Positions 43,320-52,872 are shown, counted from the stretch's first letter. The stretch: DNA of 64,000 bases from UBA1361 sp035647455 (GCA_035647455.1 DASRNI010000002.1:75383-139382); one strand, 5' to 3'. Translations and numbers: made by a program. Notes: a model not told the origin generated them from the letters alone.

Positions 43320-43357
43320 TGTATATGAATAATAAGTACAGAAAGTGAAAAAGCAGC

Positions 43358-44458
43358 ATGTTAATTAAAATGATTCATCTTAGTGACAATCATATTGGCG
43401 CCGTTTTAGAAAGCTCCTCGTACGCGAGTGAATTTGCTTTAAGACGGCAACGGGAAATTGTCAGCACCTTAATGAAAGCGCTTGATTACGCAAACGCCGA
43501 AAACGTGCATTATATTTTACTTTCCGGTGACCTTTTTGATCGCGGGAAAATTAAGACAAGCACAATAGCAAGTGTCATAAGAAAATTCAGTGAATTTAAC
43601 GGCACGGTGCTCTTAATTGCTGGTAATCACGATTACATTAGTGAAGAGTCCCTATGGGCAAACGCCACCTTACCAGAAAACGTCTATTTATTTCCCGCAG
43701 GGCTAACCCAAAAAGCGTTCCCCGAACATAATGTTGTTTTTTATGGTCATTCGTGGGACAAGGCAGCGATTAAAACCGAAGAACTAGCGAAAATGCCCGC
43801 GCTCGACACGGCTAAAATTAATATTTTACTCGCCCATGGTGATATATATAGTAAAAATCACAGTTACTTACCAATTGATAAAAATAATTTAGTTAAAGCG
43901 GGTTTTGATTATGTCGCATTAGGCCATATTCATAAACATGACTTTATTACAAAAAATATTGCATACGCTGGTTCATTAGAACCACTTAATTTTGGTGAAA
44001 CTGGCGCCCATGGTTTTATTTCGTTAGAGTTTAAAAATAAAAAGCTCCAAACAACATTTATACCGTTTGCGGCGCGCGAGTTCGTCATTAAAGAAATTAC
44101 TTTAAATAGTGCGATGAGTGATAATGATCTTGATGCCATAATTCTTAACATAGCAACAAGCACGGAAAAGGCGCAAAACTTTTACCGTGTTATTTTCCGC
44201 GGTCGCTATAATTATCAATTAAATTTAAATAAGGCCGACTTACATACACTTTATAAAGATGAATTCGCTTATATTGAATTCGTTAATAACGCAACTGTTG
44301 ATTTTGACCTTAAGACACTCCGCGAACAAAACAAAGACAATGTTATTGGTTTATATATTAAGAAGTTTGATGAAATGGACACAGAAGACGAAGTAATTAA
44401 GACGGCCTTTTACAAAGGGCTTGAATTACTCCTTGATAGTAAGGAGGGTCTCCTATGA
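43358..44458 (+). CDS. YhaO/SbcD-like DNA exonuclease (metallophosphoesterase)
   Basis: The 366-residue protein is a nuclease subunit of the SbcD/Mre11 type: IHLSDNHIGAVLE (DxH), LLSGDLFDRG (GDxxD), LIAGNHDYIS (GNHD), NILLAHGDIYS and ALGHIHKHD, a full set of metal ligands. The C-terminal half is the capping domain. It overlaps the partner ATPase gene by 4 nt. Length and pairing fit the YhaO-YhaN branch better than classical SbcD-SbcC. Confidence 0.88.
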   Translation: MLIKMIHLSDNHIGAVLESSSYASEFALRRQREIVSTLMKALDYANAENVHYILLSGDLFDRGKIKTSTIASVIRKFSEFNGTVLLIAGNHDYISEESLWANATLPENVYLFPAGLTQKAFPEHNVVFYGHSWDKAAIKTEELAKMPALDTAKINILLAHGDIYSKNHSYLPIDKNNLVKAGFDYVALGHIHKHDFITKNIAYAGSLEPLNFGETGAHGFISLEFKNKKLQTTFIPFAAREFVIKEITLNSAMSDNDLDAIILNIATSTEKAQNFYRVIFRGRYNYQLNLNKADLHTLYKDEFAYIEFVNNATVDFDLKTLREQNKDNVIGLYIKKFDEMDTEDEVIKTAFYKGLELLLDSKEGLL

Positions 44459-47118
44459 AAATTAATGAATTAAGACTCACGTCGTTTGGTAAATTTCAAA
44501 ATAAAACGCTCAAGTTTAATGAAGGTATTAATATCGTTTACGGTCTTAATGAAGCGGGTAAAAGCACAATTCATAAGTTTATTGAAGGAATGATTTTTGG
44601 TTTTTTCCGTCCAGACATTCGCACGCGACGTCAGCTTGATGAACATGAACAATACAATCCGCGCGGTGCTGACCGCTACGCTGGGAGTATGATTATTACG
44701 TATAAAGGCCGCAAATTACTCATTGAACGTAACTTCACTTGGGGTAGCGGGTCACTAAAAATTTTTGATAACGTAACTGGTGAAGACATTAGCGCTACGC
44801 TCCCCTTTAATAGCACAACAAGACTCCCCGACTTAGCCGCGTATTTAGAAATTGATTACACGCTTTACAATGACACAATCTCGGTGAGTCAAATGCAAAG
44901 CGAAACTTCAAGCAACCTTGCTGATGTTGTTGTTGAAAAAATTAGTAATTTAACAACTTCAAAAACCGAAACAATTTCTGTTCCTAATGTGCTTAATAAA
45001 GTTGAAGAAGAACGGCGAAAGATTGGTTCGAAAAATGCAATCACTCAACCGTATGCACTTGCCCTTGCCAAAAAACAAAGGTTAAACACGGAACTAGAAA
45101 CATCAAACACGAAATACACCGAAATTCAAAGTCATCAAGCGGCCTTAAAAAGTTTGAACGACGAAAAAGCTATTGTTGAAAAAAAGATCAATACATTAAT
45201 CGCCCAAAAAGAACTTTATAAAAATGAGCAGCTTAAAGAGCAATATAAAGTTATTAAAGCTTTAGATGACGAAAAGAATGACTTAACCGTGAAGGCAAGT
45301 GAGCTTGCTAAATTTGCTAAAGCGAATGAAGAAGACTATCAAAAAGCATTATTAATTAATCAACAAAAAGAAAGTGCAACTACGCTATTAACAGAAAAAG
45401 CAGCGGAAAAAGCAGCGTTAACCGCCAAAAACGCGGCACTAGAAACAAAACTTAATCTTTATCCTTATTTACAAACTAACGAAGTTACTTTACTCGACTT
45501 AAACACGATGTATAGTGCGTATAACTTGAGTAAAACGCAGTTAAATAGCTATAACGAAGAAACAAAAGCTCTTTCTGGTGCCGAAGTAACGCAAGAAGAA
45601 CTTAAAGACTTAAGTAAAGATTATGCGGAATATAATGCAGTAAACGCTAAAAATTATGATCTCTTAAAACGTAATGTCCAATATGATTTACGTTTTGAAG
45701 AAGAAAAACTTGTTCGGCTTGAAAGCGAATTACCAAGTCAAGGACTGAAGTACTTATATATTGCATTAATCCCGCTACTTATTGGTATTTTCTTGTTACT
45801 AAATTTCCTAAACAAGATAAAAAGAGTCAAGCCACAAATTGCCAAGCAAACGACAAGAATTGCCGAACTTCACGAAGAGTTAAAAGCTTTAGAAGAACAA
45901 GAAACTTCACAAAAAGTTTTTAATGAAAAGATGTACGTGAAATATAAAGTCCACACGCATGAACAATTAAGTTCATTATATTATCAAACTGGTGCGGGTA
46001 GTCGTGCGGCTAATAAAGCAAGACTTGAAAAACTCGAAACGCTCATTAGTGAAGAAAAAGTAAAGTTAGAAAAAATAAGTAATGAATTACTAGAAATTTT
46101 AAAGCAAGTTACGAGTAAAGTTACTATTACTGATCAAAACATCCAAGCATTGCAACTTATTGTTAGCGAATATGCGACAGTTAAAACAGATTTTAGTAGT
46201 AACAATAAAAAGCTTGAAGAAGTAACGCAAGAAATAACAGCAACTACAACAAAAAGCGCAGAACTTACCAAAGAGTTAACCGCCCTTTACGAAGCAAATA
46301 ACGTGAAAAGTTTAGAAGAGTTTCGCACTGCCCTAGCCCAAAAGAAATTGTATTTAGCTAAAGTTGCTAATATTAATAACTTAACCGCGCGTATGAATGA
46401 CCAGTTAGCAGGATTAACGCTTGAAGAGTTCGTTGCTAAAATTGATTTCACAACGGCGGAGAAGTTTGATCAAGCCGCGTACGAAGCACTTTTAAACGAA
46501 GAAAGTAATATTCGTCAGAAAGAATCAGAACTAACGAAACAAATAGCAACATACTACGAAGCAATTAGTCATTTAGAACGAAATCACCGTGAACCAAAGC
46601 TCATTGAAGCTGAAATTACCGCGGTCGATGAAGAACTAAGTGCTTATGACGTTGAACTAGCAGCGCTCCAGTTAATTAAAACAACGCTTGAAGAACTTGC
46701 CAGTACAATTAGATTCGAATTTGCGCCTGAGTTAAACAAAGCAATCTCGAAATCAGTCAAACGGATTACAAACAACAAATATAATGTCGTTAAAGTTGAT
46801 ACAGCAATGAATGTTCTTGTGTATGAAGAAGACACACAAAGTGAAGTTAACATCAAAGGCTTTAGCATGGGCACAATTGACCAAATCTACTTAGCGATGC
46901 GGCTCGGTATTAATGAAACAGTATCACCTAACACGCATCCATTAATTTTAGATGATACATTCGTTAATTACGATTACATTCGACTTGAAGCAACACTGCG
47001 TATATTAAGTGGCGAAACAAAAGCAACAAGCCGACAAATCATTTTATTTACTTGTCACGACCGTGAGCAAAAAGTTTTAGAAGCACTAAAGGTTCCGTTT
47101 AAATTAAACAGCTTGTAA
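44455..47118 (+). CDS. YhaN/SbcC-like AAA ATPase with a mid-chain membrane helix
   Basis: The 887-residue partner of the YhaO-like nuclease has an ABC-type head: KINELRLTSFGKFQNKTLKFNEG, Walker A GLNEAGKST (~35), a Q-loop region, two long coiled-coil arms (~190-420 and ~460-760), signature and Walker B in the C-terminal FSMGTIDQIYLAMRLGINE and PLILDDTFVNYD. Between the arms is a hydrophobic segment, YLYIALIPLLIGIFLLLNFL (~434-453), as in YhaN relatives, so the complex may be membrane-attached. A DNA end-processing or repair role is inferred from the family. Confidence 0.86.
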   Translation: MKINELRLTSFGKFQNKTLKFNEGINIVYGLNEAGKSTIHKFIEGMIFGFFRPDIRTRRQLDEHEQYNPRGADRYAGSMIITYKGRKLLIERNFTWGSGSLKIFDNVTGEDISATLPFNSTTRLPDLAAYLEIDYTLYNDTISVSQMQSETSSNLADVVVEKISNLTTSKTETISVPNVLNKVEEERRKIGSKNAITQPYALALAKKQRLNTELETSNTKYTEIQSHQAALKSLNDEKAIVEKKINTLIAQKELYKNEQLKEQYKVIKALDDEKNDLTVKASELAKFAKANEEDYQKALLINQQKESATTLLTEKAAEKAALTAKNAALETKLNLYPYLQTNEVTLLDLNTMYSAYNLSKTQLNSYNEETKALSGAEVTQEELKDLSKDYAEYNAVNAKNYDLLKRNVQYDLRFEEEKLVRLESELPSQGLKYLYIALIPLLIGIFLLLNFLNKIKRVKPQIAKQTTRIAELHEELKALEEQETSQKVFNEKMYVKYKVHTHEQLSSLYYQTGAGSRAANKARLEKLETLISEEKVKLEKISNELLEILKQVTSKVTITDQNIQALQLIVSEYATVKTDFSSNNKKLEEVTQEITATTTKSAELTKELTALYEANNVKSLEEFRTALAQKKLYLAKVANINNLTARMNDQLAGLTLEEFVAKIDFTTAEKFDQAAYEALLNEESNIRQKESELTKQIATYYEAISHLERNHREPKLIEAEITAVDEELSAYDVELAALQLIKTTLEELASTIRFEFAPELNKAISKSVKRITNNKYNVVKVDTAMNVLVYEEDTQSEVNIKGFSMGTIDQIYLAMRLGINETVSPNTHPLILDDTFVNYDYIRLEATLRILSGETKATSRQIILFTCHDREQKVLEALKVPFKLNSL

Positions 47119-47219
47119 AGTACGAATAAACAAAACGTTCATTAAAGTAACTTTGTTTAGTTATCAACAACAGAACTTTTTGAGTTTGTAATAAATATAT
47201 TATAAAAGAGAATTTTATT

Positions 47220-47475
47220 ATGAAAAACAAACGAATCTTTAAAGTTTTTTAACTTATTTTGGCTAGTAGCTTATTTCTTGGTGGATGTAAAAACAATTAA
47301 TACTGCTGGCCGTTATGAGAATAGTCCGTCCACAACACTAATTAATAAAAGCATCGAAACAAATCCAGCGTCTTTTGACGTAATATTAAAGATAAAGATC
47401 GGCGAATTAGTCAAGATGAAGTGTACCCACCTTAAGCTAGATTATAAAACATGTCGAAATGAAGGGCTCCAATAA
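47220..47475 (+). pseudogene. Broken lipoprotein gene with in-frame stop in the signal peptide
   Basis: Reading from ATG 47220 gives MKNKRIFKVF, then TAA, then LILASSLFLGGC in the same frame, a plain lipoprotein signal with lipobox LGGC, and another stop three codons later. A different frame stays open from about 47278 to 47475 (TAGRYENSPSTTLINKSIETN) and may be the remnant of the mature part. There is no evidence for function. A terminator follows. Confidence 0.6.
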
Positions 47476-47487
47476 TTAATTACATAG

Positions 47488-47511
47488 GAAGCGGGAGCCC
47501 GCTTCTTTTTC
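47488..47511 (+). terminator. Terminator after the broken lipoprotein gene
   Basis: GAAGCGGG and CCCGCTTC form a GC-rich stem with a very short loop, followed by TTTTT. Confidence 0.75.
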
Positions 47512-47668
47512 ATCGTCAAATCTGCGTTACAATAAATATTATGAATTGTTTTTAATAATGTTAAAATTAATTAACAAGTAACAAGACTATTTTCGAAACA
47601 AGGCCTTTTTATGTGGATTTAATTGCACTAGCAATTTAATTAAATATACTAACCAAAAAGGAGAAAGT

Positions 47669-48312
47669 ATGAAAAAGATAAGATTATTATCGCTCGTGTT
47701 CGTTTTAGGCATTGTCCTAGCGAGTTGTTCCGGAAAGGGCGACAAAAGTTCCGATCCTTCTGGAAATAGTAATGGTAATAATGGAAGTGAAGTAACAAGC
47801 ACACCAACTGATAACCGTGAACAAGTTAGTCGTCAAGGCTATGACCAATATTTTGATGATTTCGATCTCACGAATGAAGTTTCAACAAATCTCGGTGAAG
47901 GTGGTGCGACATGGAAAACTATCGATACTTATCTCGGTACTTATGAAGAAGGAACTTCCCCAGACATAGCGCGAAAAGCACTTGTTTTGCATAGCGGTGT
48001 TACCCCGTCTAGCGTCACAATTACATTTCCGAACGGACTTGAATACTTAGCGTTCCAAGCAAATGAAGTAAAACATATTAACCGTGAACGTGAGTATCGC
48101 TTTGATGTGACAAACAATGGCGAAACAAAACATATAATTTTTCAGACATGATGTTCATCTATGATAAAAGCGCTGATTATTATCATTATGTTGTGCAATC
48201 AGAGTGGGGTTCACTTGAAGGTGAAGTGATTGTTAAGCTTTATGTTGTTGGTGGCGCTAATCAAGATTTAGCACTCCACAGTTTTAATTGGATTAATTAT
48301 ATACTTGAATAG
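47669..48312 (+). pseudogene. Lipoprotein gene with a one-base frameshift
   Basis: The start MKKIRLLSLVFVLGIVLASC is a clear lipoprotein signal (Cys20) behind AAAAAGGAG, followed by a Ser/Gly/Asn linker and a globular part to ...NNGETKHIIF. That frame ends in TGA at 48149-48151. The next frame continues without a break as SDMMFIYDKSADYYHYVVQSEWGSLEGEVIVKLYVVGGANQD... to TAG 48312. Adding one T to the T5 run at 48138-48142 joins both into one ~214-residue protein. Either a real mutation or a sequencing/assembly error; no function is recognised. Confidence 0.75.
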
Positions 48313-48384
48313 CATTTGAATTATATTTTAAAAAAAAAGCAAAAAAATGACGTTTTAATTATACTGAAGTTAACGGAGGGAAAA

Positions 48385-48894
48385 ATGGGGATCCTTGATA
48401 AAATTAAAGCAAAAATTGGCAGTGCAATTGAAAAAAGCGCTGTTAGTCAAATGACGGATGAAGAAAAAACGGCGTACAAAGCCGAACGCGAAGCATTGAA
48501 ACCTGAAGTAGGGGGTGTTGAACTTTCACTCCAATATACGAAAGAAGAAGTAAAAGACTTAGAAAGCTTATTACTAAAGCTTGGCGCGATTGATAATAGA
48601 AAAGTATGGATTGGTGGTTTTCTAAAACAACGACAGAACACTAATGCCAAGTTTGCTAACATGTTTTCTGGTCATAAAAACTTGCGCTTCCTGACACTTA
48701 AAGACGATATCTTTTTTATGATTAAATTCGAAGGCGATAAAATTTATTCATACAAAGCATTTAAAAAAGAACACGTTGCAAGTGTTAGGAAGTCCCCGGT
48801 TTTCACCGTTGCTTTGTTTGAAAAAGTTACGATGCACCTTGAAGTAACAAAAAATAAACAAAAAGTTAACGAGTTAGTTAGTCTTTTAAAATAA
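48385..48894 (+). CDS. Small cytoplasmic protein, unknown
   Basis: The start is ATG 48385 behind GGAGGG (MGILDKIKAKIGSAIEKS), 169 residues. A charged N-terminal helix is followed by a mixed domain with KNLRFLTLKDDIFFMIKFEGDKIYSYKAFKKEHVASVRKSPVFTVALFEKVTMHLEVTKNK, whose strand pattern resembles small PH-like domains; this is a weak guess. It stands alone between the frameshifted lipoprotein gene and tRNA-Thr. Confidence 0.6.
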   Translation: MGILDKIKAKIGSAIEKSAVSQMTDEEKTAYKAEREALKPEVGGVELSLQYTKEEVKDLESLLLKLGAIDNRKVWIGGFLKQRQNTNAKFANMFSGHKNLRFLTLKDDIFFMIKFEGDKIYSYKAFKKEHVASVRKSPVFTVALFEKVTMHLEVTKNKQKVNELVSLLK

Positions 48895-49060
48895 GTAATA
48901 ATTGACCGAATATCCGCGTTTAAAGCAGTAAATTCGTTGTTTTGTGTTTTGATGAACTTTTCTTGTTCCGCTATTTTGGTAAAACATATAAAACGCAATT
49001 ATCAAAACCATTAACATTAAACGTGTCTAAATTTAAAAATATGTTAATATGTATTTACAC

Positions 49061-49135
49061 GCCGACGTGGCTCAACGGTAGAGCAACTGAATCGTAATCA
49101 GTAGGTTGCGGGTTCAACTCCTGTCGTCGGCACCA
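49061..49135 (+). tRNA. tRNA-Thr(CGT)
   Basis: Acceptor GCCGACG with CGTCGGC, D arm GCTCAACGGTAGAGC, anticodon stem ACTGA/TCAGT around ATCGTAA (anticodon CGT), T arm GGGTTCAACTCC and an encoded CCA. It marks the left edge of the accessory island; no second copy of its 3' end was found in the window. Confidence 0.94.
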
Positions 49136-49181
49136 TGAAAATCTTTGTTTAGTGGTAAATAACCACGAAAAGAAGCATATT

Positions 49182-49213
49182 GGCACCTAAATTGGGTGCC
49201 TTTTGTTTTATTT
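49182..49213 (+). terminator. Terminator after tRNA-Thr
   Basis: GGCACC and GGTGCC form a 6-bp stem with a 7-nt loop, followed by TTTTGTTTTATTT. Confidence 0.75.
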
Positions 49214-49305
49214 GCCCCCGTTTCTAATTTTAAAACGCTCGAACCCCCACCCCCTAAAAAAGTCATTATAGGAAGTTGAACCCCAAAACTTACTTCATTC
49301 CATGT

Positions 49306-50793
49306 CTATTGATGGAACCCCAAAAAATAAACATAAACAGAGTAACTAACAAGTTCATAAAATTTTGTAAATGCATAGGTTGTTTCGTGAATAATATTAT
49401 TACTATCTAAAGCAAGCGAATCGTCGTTTGTTACATTAAGTTTCAAATGAAATGCATTTTCTTTTACGATGACTTTACTAAAGATAACGCGTAGTTCATT
49501 AATATCGTAATCACGATTAACAGTAAGTAGCATGCGGATCTTATTTAGTTTCTGAAGTGCCTTTAGGTCACCGAGGCGAGTTACAAGAAACGTCTCCTCG
49601 CTTAAGTAATGATCATTGCTAATTCGTTCATTTAAGGCGGATATTGTCTCAAGAACAAGCAGAAGTAAGTTACTCCGTATTTCGTTAAGCACGAAGTTTA
49701 ATAAGTTTATGATCACAACTGTTTGAAACCCAAGTCGACTTACTTTGCCTTTAATCCCCGGGCAGTATATGGTTGGAATTACGCTTGTTACGTTCCCCGC
49801 CTTGCCTTTTGGCTTTTCTAAGGAATAACGGAAATAACGGTTATGCGCTGTTGAGTAGACAAACTTAGCGTACGCTGACCATTTCTTTGTCCCATCCTTG
49901 GAAACATGATCATGGCGCGATTTACGTAATGCTTGAGCTTTAAGAAACGTCTCTTTACTAATAATTGATGCGTGATTATTTTCAATTAAGTAAACATCCG
50001 CTAAACCATGCTTATTAACCGTTTTAACGCCTTTCTTAGTAAAGTACTTACCGAGAATCATATCACCAGTATATTTCTCATTTTGGAGCATTCCTTCAAG
50101 TGTCGCTCGTGACCAGTAGTCGTTACCTTTCCTGGTTTTAATGTTATTTTTATGTAAGTAATTAATAATTTCTTGGTACGTCTTTTTTGCTAAATAAAGT
50201 TCATAAACTTTACGAACAACAGCGGCTTCATCTTCAATAATAATAAATTTTTTATTAATTATCTTATAACCATACAGTTGGCTTGTTAAATTGTCACCTT
50301 GGCGTTTTCGTTTATTAATTGACCAATGATTATTTTCGGCAATGTTATTACTTTCTTCTTCAGCGTGACTTGCTAGAAGTGAGAAGAGAAAATCAAACGA
50401 ATCGTCAAGCGAAGAAATATTTTCTTTTTGAAAGTAGATTTCAACATTAAGTAACCGTAATTCACGCACAACATTAATTGTTTCAACGAGGTTACGGCCG
50501 AAGCGCGAAATTGATTTTGTAATGATCACATCGATTTCTTTCGCTCTTGCTAGTTCGAGCATTGTTGTAAAGTTTTTTCGCTCTTTTAGGGCACTCCCTG
50601 AAGCTTTGTCTTTAAAGACTCCAAGGAAGATGTAGTTATCATTACTTTTAATAAACGCTGTTAATTCTTCGATTTGTAAAGCGTACGATGTTTCTTGTAA
50701 CTCTTTATCGGTTGATACTCGAGCGTAGCCAACCGCACGCTTTTTAAGGGCACTAGTTGGCGCGAGAGCTTTAATCACACTAACGCTATGCAT
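49306..50793 (-). CDS. Large serine recombinase without zinc-ribbon cysteines
   Basis: The start is ATG 50793 (MHSVSVIKALAPTS), inside the end of the upstream recombinase gene, with GAGG at suitable spacing; 495 residues. The N-terminal resolvase domain has the nucleophile motif VGYARVSTDKE, GVFKDKASGSALKERKNF and TKSISRFGRNLVE. A recombinase domain follows (YELYLAKKTYQEIINYLHKNNIKT, WSRATLEGMLQNEKYTGDM). The usual CxxC...C zinc ribbon is missing; the corresponding region (SAYAKFVYSTAHNRYFRYS) has no cysteine pair. It could integrate or excise the island with its partner. Confidence 0.88.
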   Translation of the reverse strand: MHSVSVIKALAPTSALKKRAVGYARVSTDKELQETSYALQIEELTAFIKSNDNYIFLGVFKDKASGSALKERKNFTTMLELARAKEIDVIITKSISRFGRNLVETINVVRELRLLNVEIYFQKENISSLDDSFDFLFSLLASHAEEESNNIAENNHWSINKRKRQGDNLTSQLYGYKIINKKFIIIEDEAAVVRKVYELYLAKKTYQEIINYLHKNNIKTRKGNDYWSRATLEGMLQNEKYTGDMILGKYFTKKGVKTVNKHGLADVYLIENNHASIISKETFLKAQALRKSRHDHVSKDGTKKWSAYAKFVYSTAHNRYFRYSLEKPKGKAGNVTSVIPTIYCPGIKGKVSRLGFQTVVIINLLNFVLNEIRSNLLLLVLETISALNERISNDHYLSEETFLVTRLGDLKALQKLNKIRMLLTVNRDYDINELRVIFSKVIVKENAFHLKLNVTNDDSLALDSNNIIHETTYAFTKFYELVSYSVYVYFLGFHQ

Positions 50794-52387
50794 AAAGCAC
50801 AACCTCAAAGAAAATGCCTCGGCGTTCATCTTCGGCAAGATGCATTTTACTAAATAGTGGTGGTGCGTTTAAAAGTGTTTCGGTGTTTTCTAAAAGTTCA
50901 TCTAAAGTTTGCCGTGGGGCAATTATAAAGCGGATTTTCTTGTCAGTCGCAAAGATTAATGAGTATACGTCTTTAAACTTAATTGTTTCAGTGTTTAGCG
51001 TAGCGTTTGCTAGTGACTTTAAATAAGCAAGTTTTACGAGACTAGAAGTCTCAATGCTTATTTGTTTGGAAATCTCTTTAAGCTTTGTTTCGTGCTCTTT
51101 AATTTCGGAAACGATCTTTTCGTCATGCTTATCGTTTAAAGTTTGGTGGAGCCTAGCTATTGCTTGTTGCACCGTTTCTTGCTCTTCCCGTAACTTTTCT
51201 AAGTAGTCTTCGTTATTAAATGTCGCAATTACTTGTGTGAGTTTATTTTCGTCACGCAGTAAAGTTTGTAGCGCTTCAAACGCTGCGCCATACACTAAGT
51301 CGTAAAGAGGTGAAGTTGCGTCACAATTAAAAGTGTTATGGTACGAATGGTTACAATTTAAAACAACATAAGTTGCTGTGCCACTTTTTAAGTGTTGGCG
51401 TTTAAGTGTCCGTTTGCACTTTGGACAGTAAAGTATTCCTGTTAACGGATACTTGCTTGTTTTGTTTAATGGTGTTTTTGTTTTCTTGCGACTATTTAAA
51501 ATCGCTTGGACACTATTAAAAAGTTCGCGAGTAATAATGCCTTCATGATTATTTGAAACGTAATACTTATCGACGATATTATCGTTTGGCACAACTTTCT
51601 TTGTTAAATAGTCAATACAGACGGTTTTACGTAGTAAAGCATCCCCACAGTACTTTTCGTTTTGCAGTATATGGCGCACCGTTCCGTACTTAAAAGTTGA
51701 ACCTTTTAATGTTAAGTGGCCTTCTTCATTTAGTGTTTTAACGATGTCGTTAATGTTGTAACCTATCAGCGCTAGATTAAAGATTTCTTTAATTACTTTT
51801 GCCTGTGGTTCATTAATGGAATATTTCCCGTCAATTACGTCGTAACCATAAAGTGGCCGTGGATCAACGATGCCGTTCCGCGCTTTTTTCTCGATTGCCC
51901 ATTTCACATTTGCGGAAATTGACCGTGATTCTTCTTGGGCAATACTTGAAAGAATTGTGAGCATGAAATCAATCTTTGGATCAAGCGAAGAAATGTTTTC
52001 TTTTTCAAAGAAGATTTCAACGTTAAGTTCACGAATATACGTAATTACGTCAACTGTATTTCGACCAAAGCGTGAAATCGACTTTGTAAGAATTAAATCA
52101 ATTTCTCCGTTGCGCGCAGCTTCAATCATTTTCATAAACTCAGGTCGTTTCTTTGCTTGGGTTCCTGAAAGTCCTTGGTCAGCGAAAAGTCCCGCATAGA
52201 TATAATGGGGATTACTTGTAATCCGTGTTGTATATTCATCGCACTGTACTTTGTAGGAGTTTAATTGATCAGCGTAATCAGTTGAGACTCTAGCGTAAGC
52301 AGCGACTTTTCGTTTCCTAACTTCGGGATTAGCAAAAGTAGAAGTTGTCGCTTCAATTTTTGTAATCACCTTTTTGCTGTTATTCAT
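50786..52387 (-). CDS. Large serine recombinase
   Basis: The 533 residues have the catalytic domain with VAAYARVSTDYADQ (Ser nucleophile), GLFADQGLSGTQAKKRPEF and TKSISRFGRNTVD, the recombinase domain (FKYGTVRHILQNEKYCGDALL), a zinc ribbon GILYCPKCKRTLKRQ...LNCNHS...NCDAT, and a coiled-coil (~400-470). This is the arrangement of phage/ICE integrases and Ccr recombinases. GGAGAG precedes the ATG. It is first in a two-gene transcript. Paired Ccr-like recombinases usually move the DNA next to them; the cargo is probably the R-M genes and what follows. Confidence 0.92.
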   Translation of the reverse strand: MNNSKKVITKIEATTSTFANPEVRKRKVAAYARVSTDYADQLNSYKVQCDEYTTRITSNPHYIYAGLFADQGLSGTQAKKRPEFMKMIEAARNGEIDLILTKSISRFGRNTVDVITYIRELNVEIFFEKENISSLDPKIDFMLTILSSIAQEESRSISANVKWAIEKKARNGIVDPRPLYGYDVIDGKYSINEPQAKVIKEIFNLALIGYNINDIVKTLNEEGHLTLKGSTFKYGTVRHILQNEKYCGDALLRKTVCIDYLTKKVVPNDNIVDKYYVSNNHEGIITRELFNSVQAILNSRKKTKTPLNKTSKYPLTGILYCPKCKRTLKRQHLKSGTATYVVLNCNHSYHNTFNCDATSPLYDLVYGAAFEALQTLLRDENKLTQVIATFNNEDYLEKLREEQETVQQAIARLHQTLNDKHDEKIVSEIKEHETKLKEISKQISIETSSLVKLAYLKSLANATLNTETIKFKDVYSLIFATDKKIRFIIAPRQTLDELLENTETLLNAPPLFSKMHLAEDERRGIFFEVVLYA

Positions 52388-52609
52388 TTGCTTACTCTCC
52401 GTTCAGTCTTAATTCGCTTCTAAGATTAGTCGTCGTTTTTGTTTTAGCATAGTTCTTTCTTTATGCAAGTTATTAGTGCTTTTCCGTCCTTTTCTTTCAT
52501 CTTATTTGCATTGTAACAAACAATTAATTGCCGTATGGGTTGGCTAAGAGCATACAAATGCAATTAAAACTAAACTACTAAAAATGTCTGAGCAACAATA
52601 AAACTAAAT

Positions 52610-52656
52610 GCGTGGAAAATGTCCACACAAAAGTCCACGCAATTGTCCACCCAGAA
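52610..52656. repeat. Three 12-bp direct repeats starting GTCCAC, with an inverted repeat
   Basis: GTCCAC begins at 52621, 52633 and 52645 (exact 12-bp period; units GTCCACACAAAA, GTCCACGCAATT, GTCCACCCAGAA). GCGTGGA (52610-52616) is inverted relative to TCCACGC (52634-52640). Confidence 0.75.
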
Positions 52657-52659
52657 TCA

Positions 52660-52722
52660 AGATATAAGAGTATAGAGATAAGATATAAGAGTATAGAGTA
52701 AAGATACTAGAGAAGATATTAT
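52660..52722. repeat. Three 21-bp AT-rich tandem repeats
   Basis: AGATATAAGAGTATAGAG begins at 52660 and 52681; a diverged third unit (AGATACTAGAGAAGATATTA) begins at 52702. The period is exactly 21 bp. Confidence 0.7.
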
Positions 52723-52872
52723 CGATATTTCCGATTGTAACGATAGAATCACTTTTTCAAAGTTTCTGATATTTCTTTTAAATAAACAACCGTAATAATA
52801 ATTGCCAACGAAAAGCTGGGCTGAGTTAAAGTTTTGTACTATTATTTTTACGTTGTTAAGTGGAAAAGTTCA

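Noticed and set aside
48130..48152. Programmed -1 ribosomal frameshift in the lipoprotein gene
   Set aside because: The T5 run is short, no convincing slippery heptamer in the right frame and no downstream stimulatory structure are seen; an indel is simpler.
49110..49135. Attachment-site duplication of the tRNA-Thr 3' end
   Set aside because: I could not find a second copy of the 3' segment between 49.2 and 64 kb; large serine recombinases also do not usually use tRNA ends.
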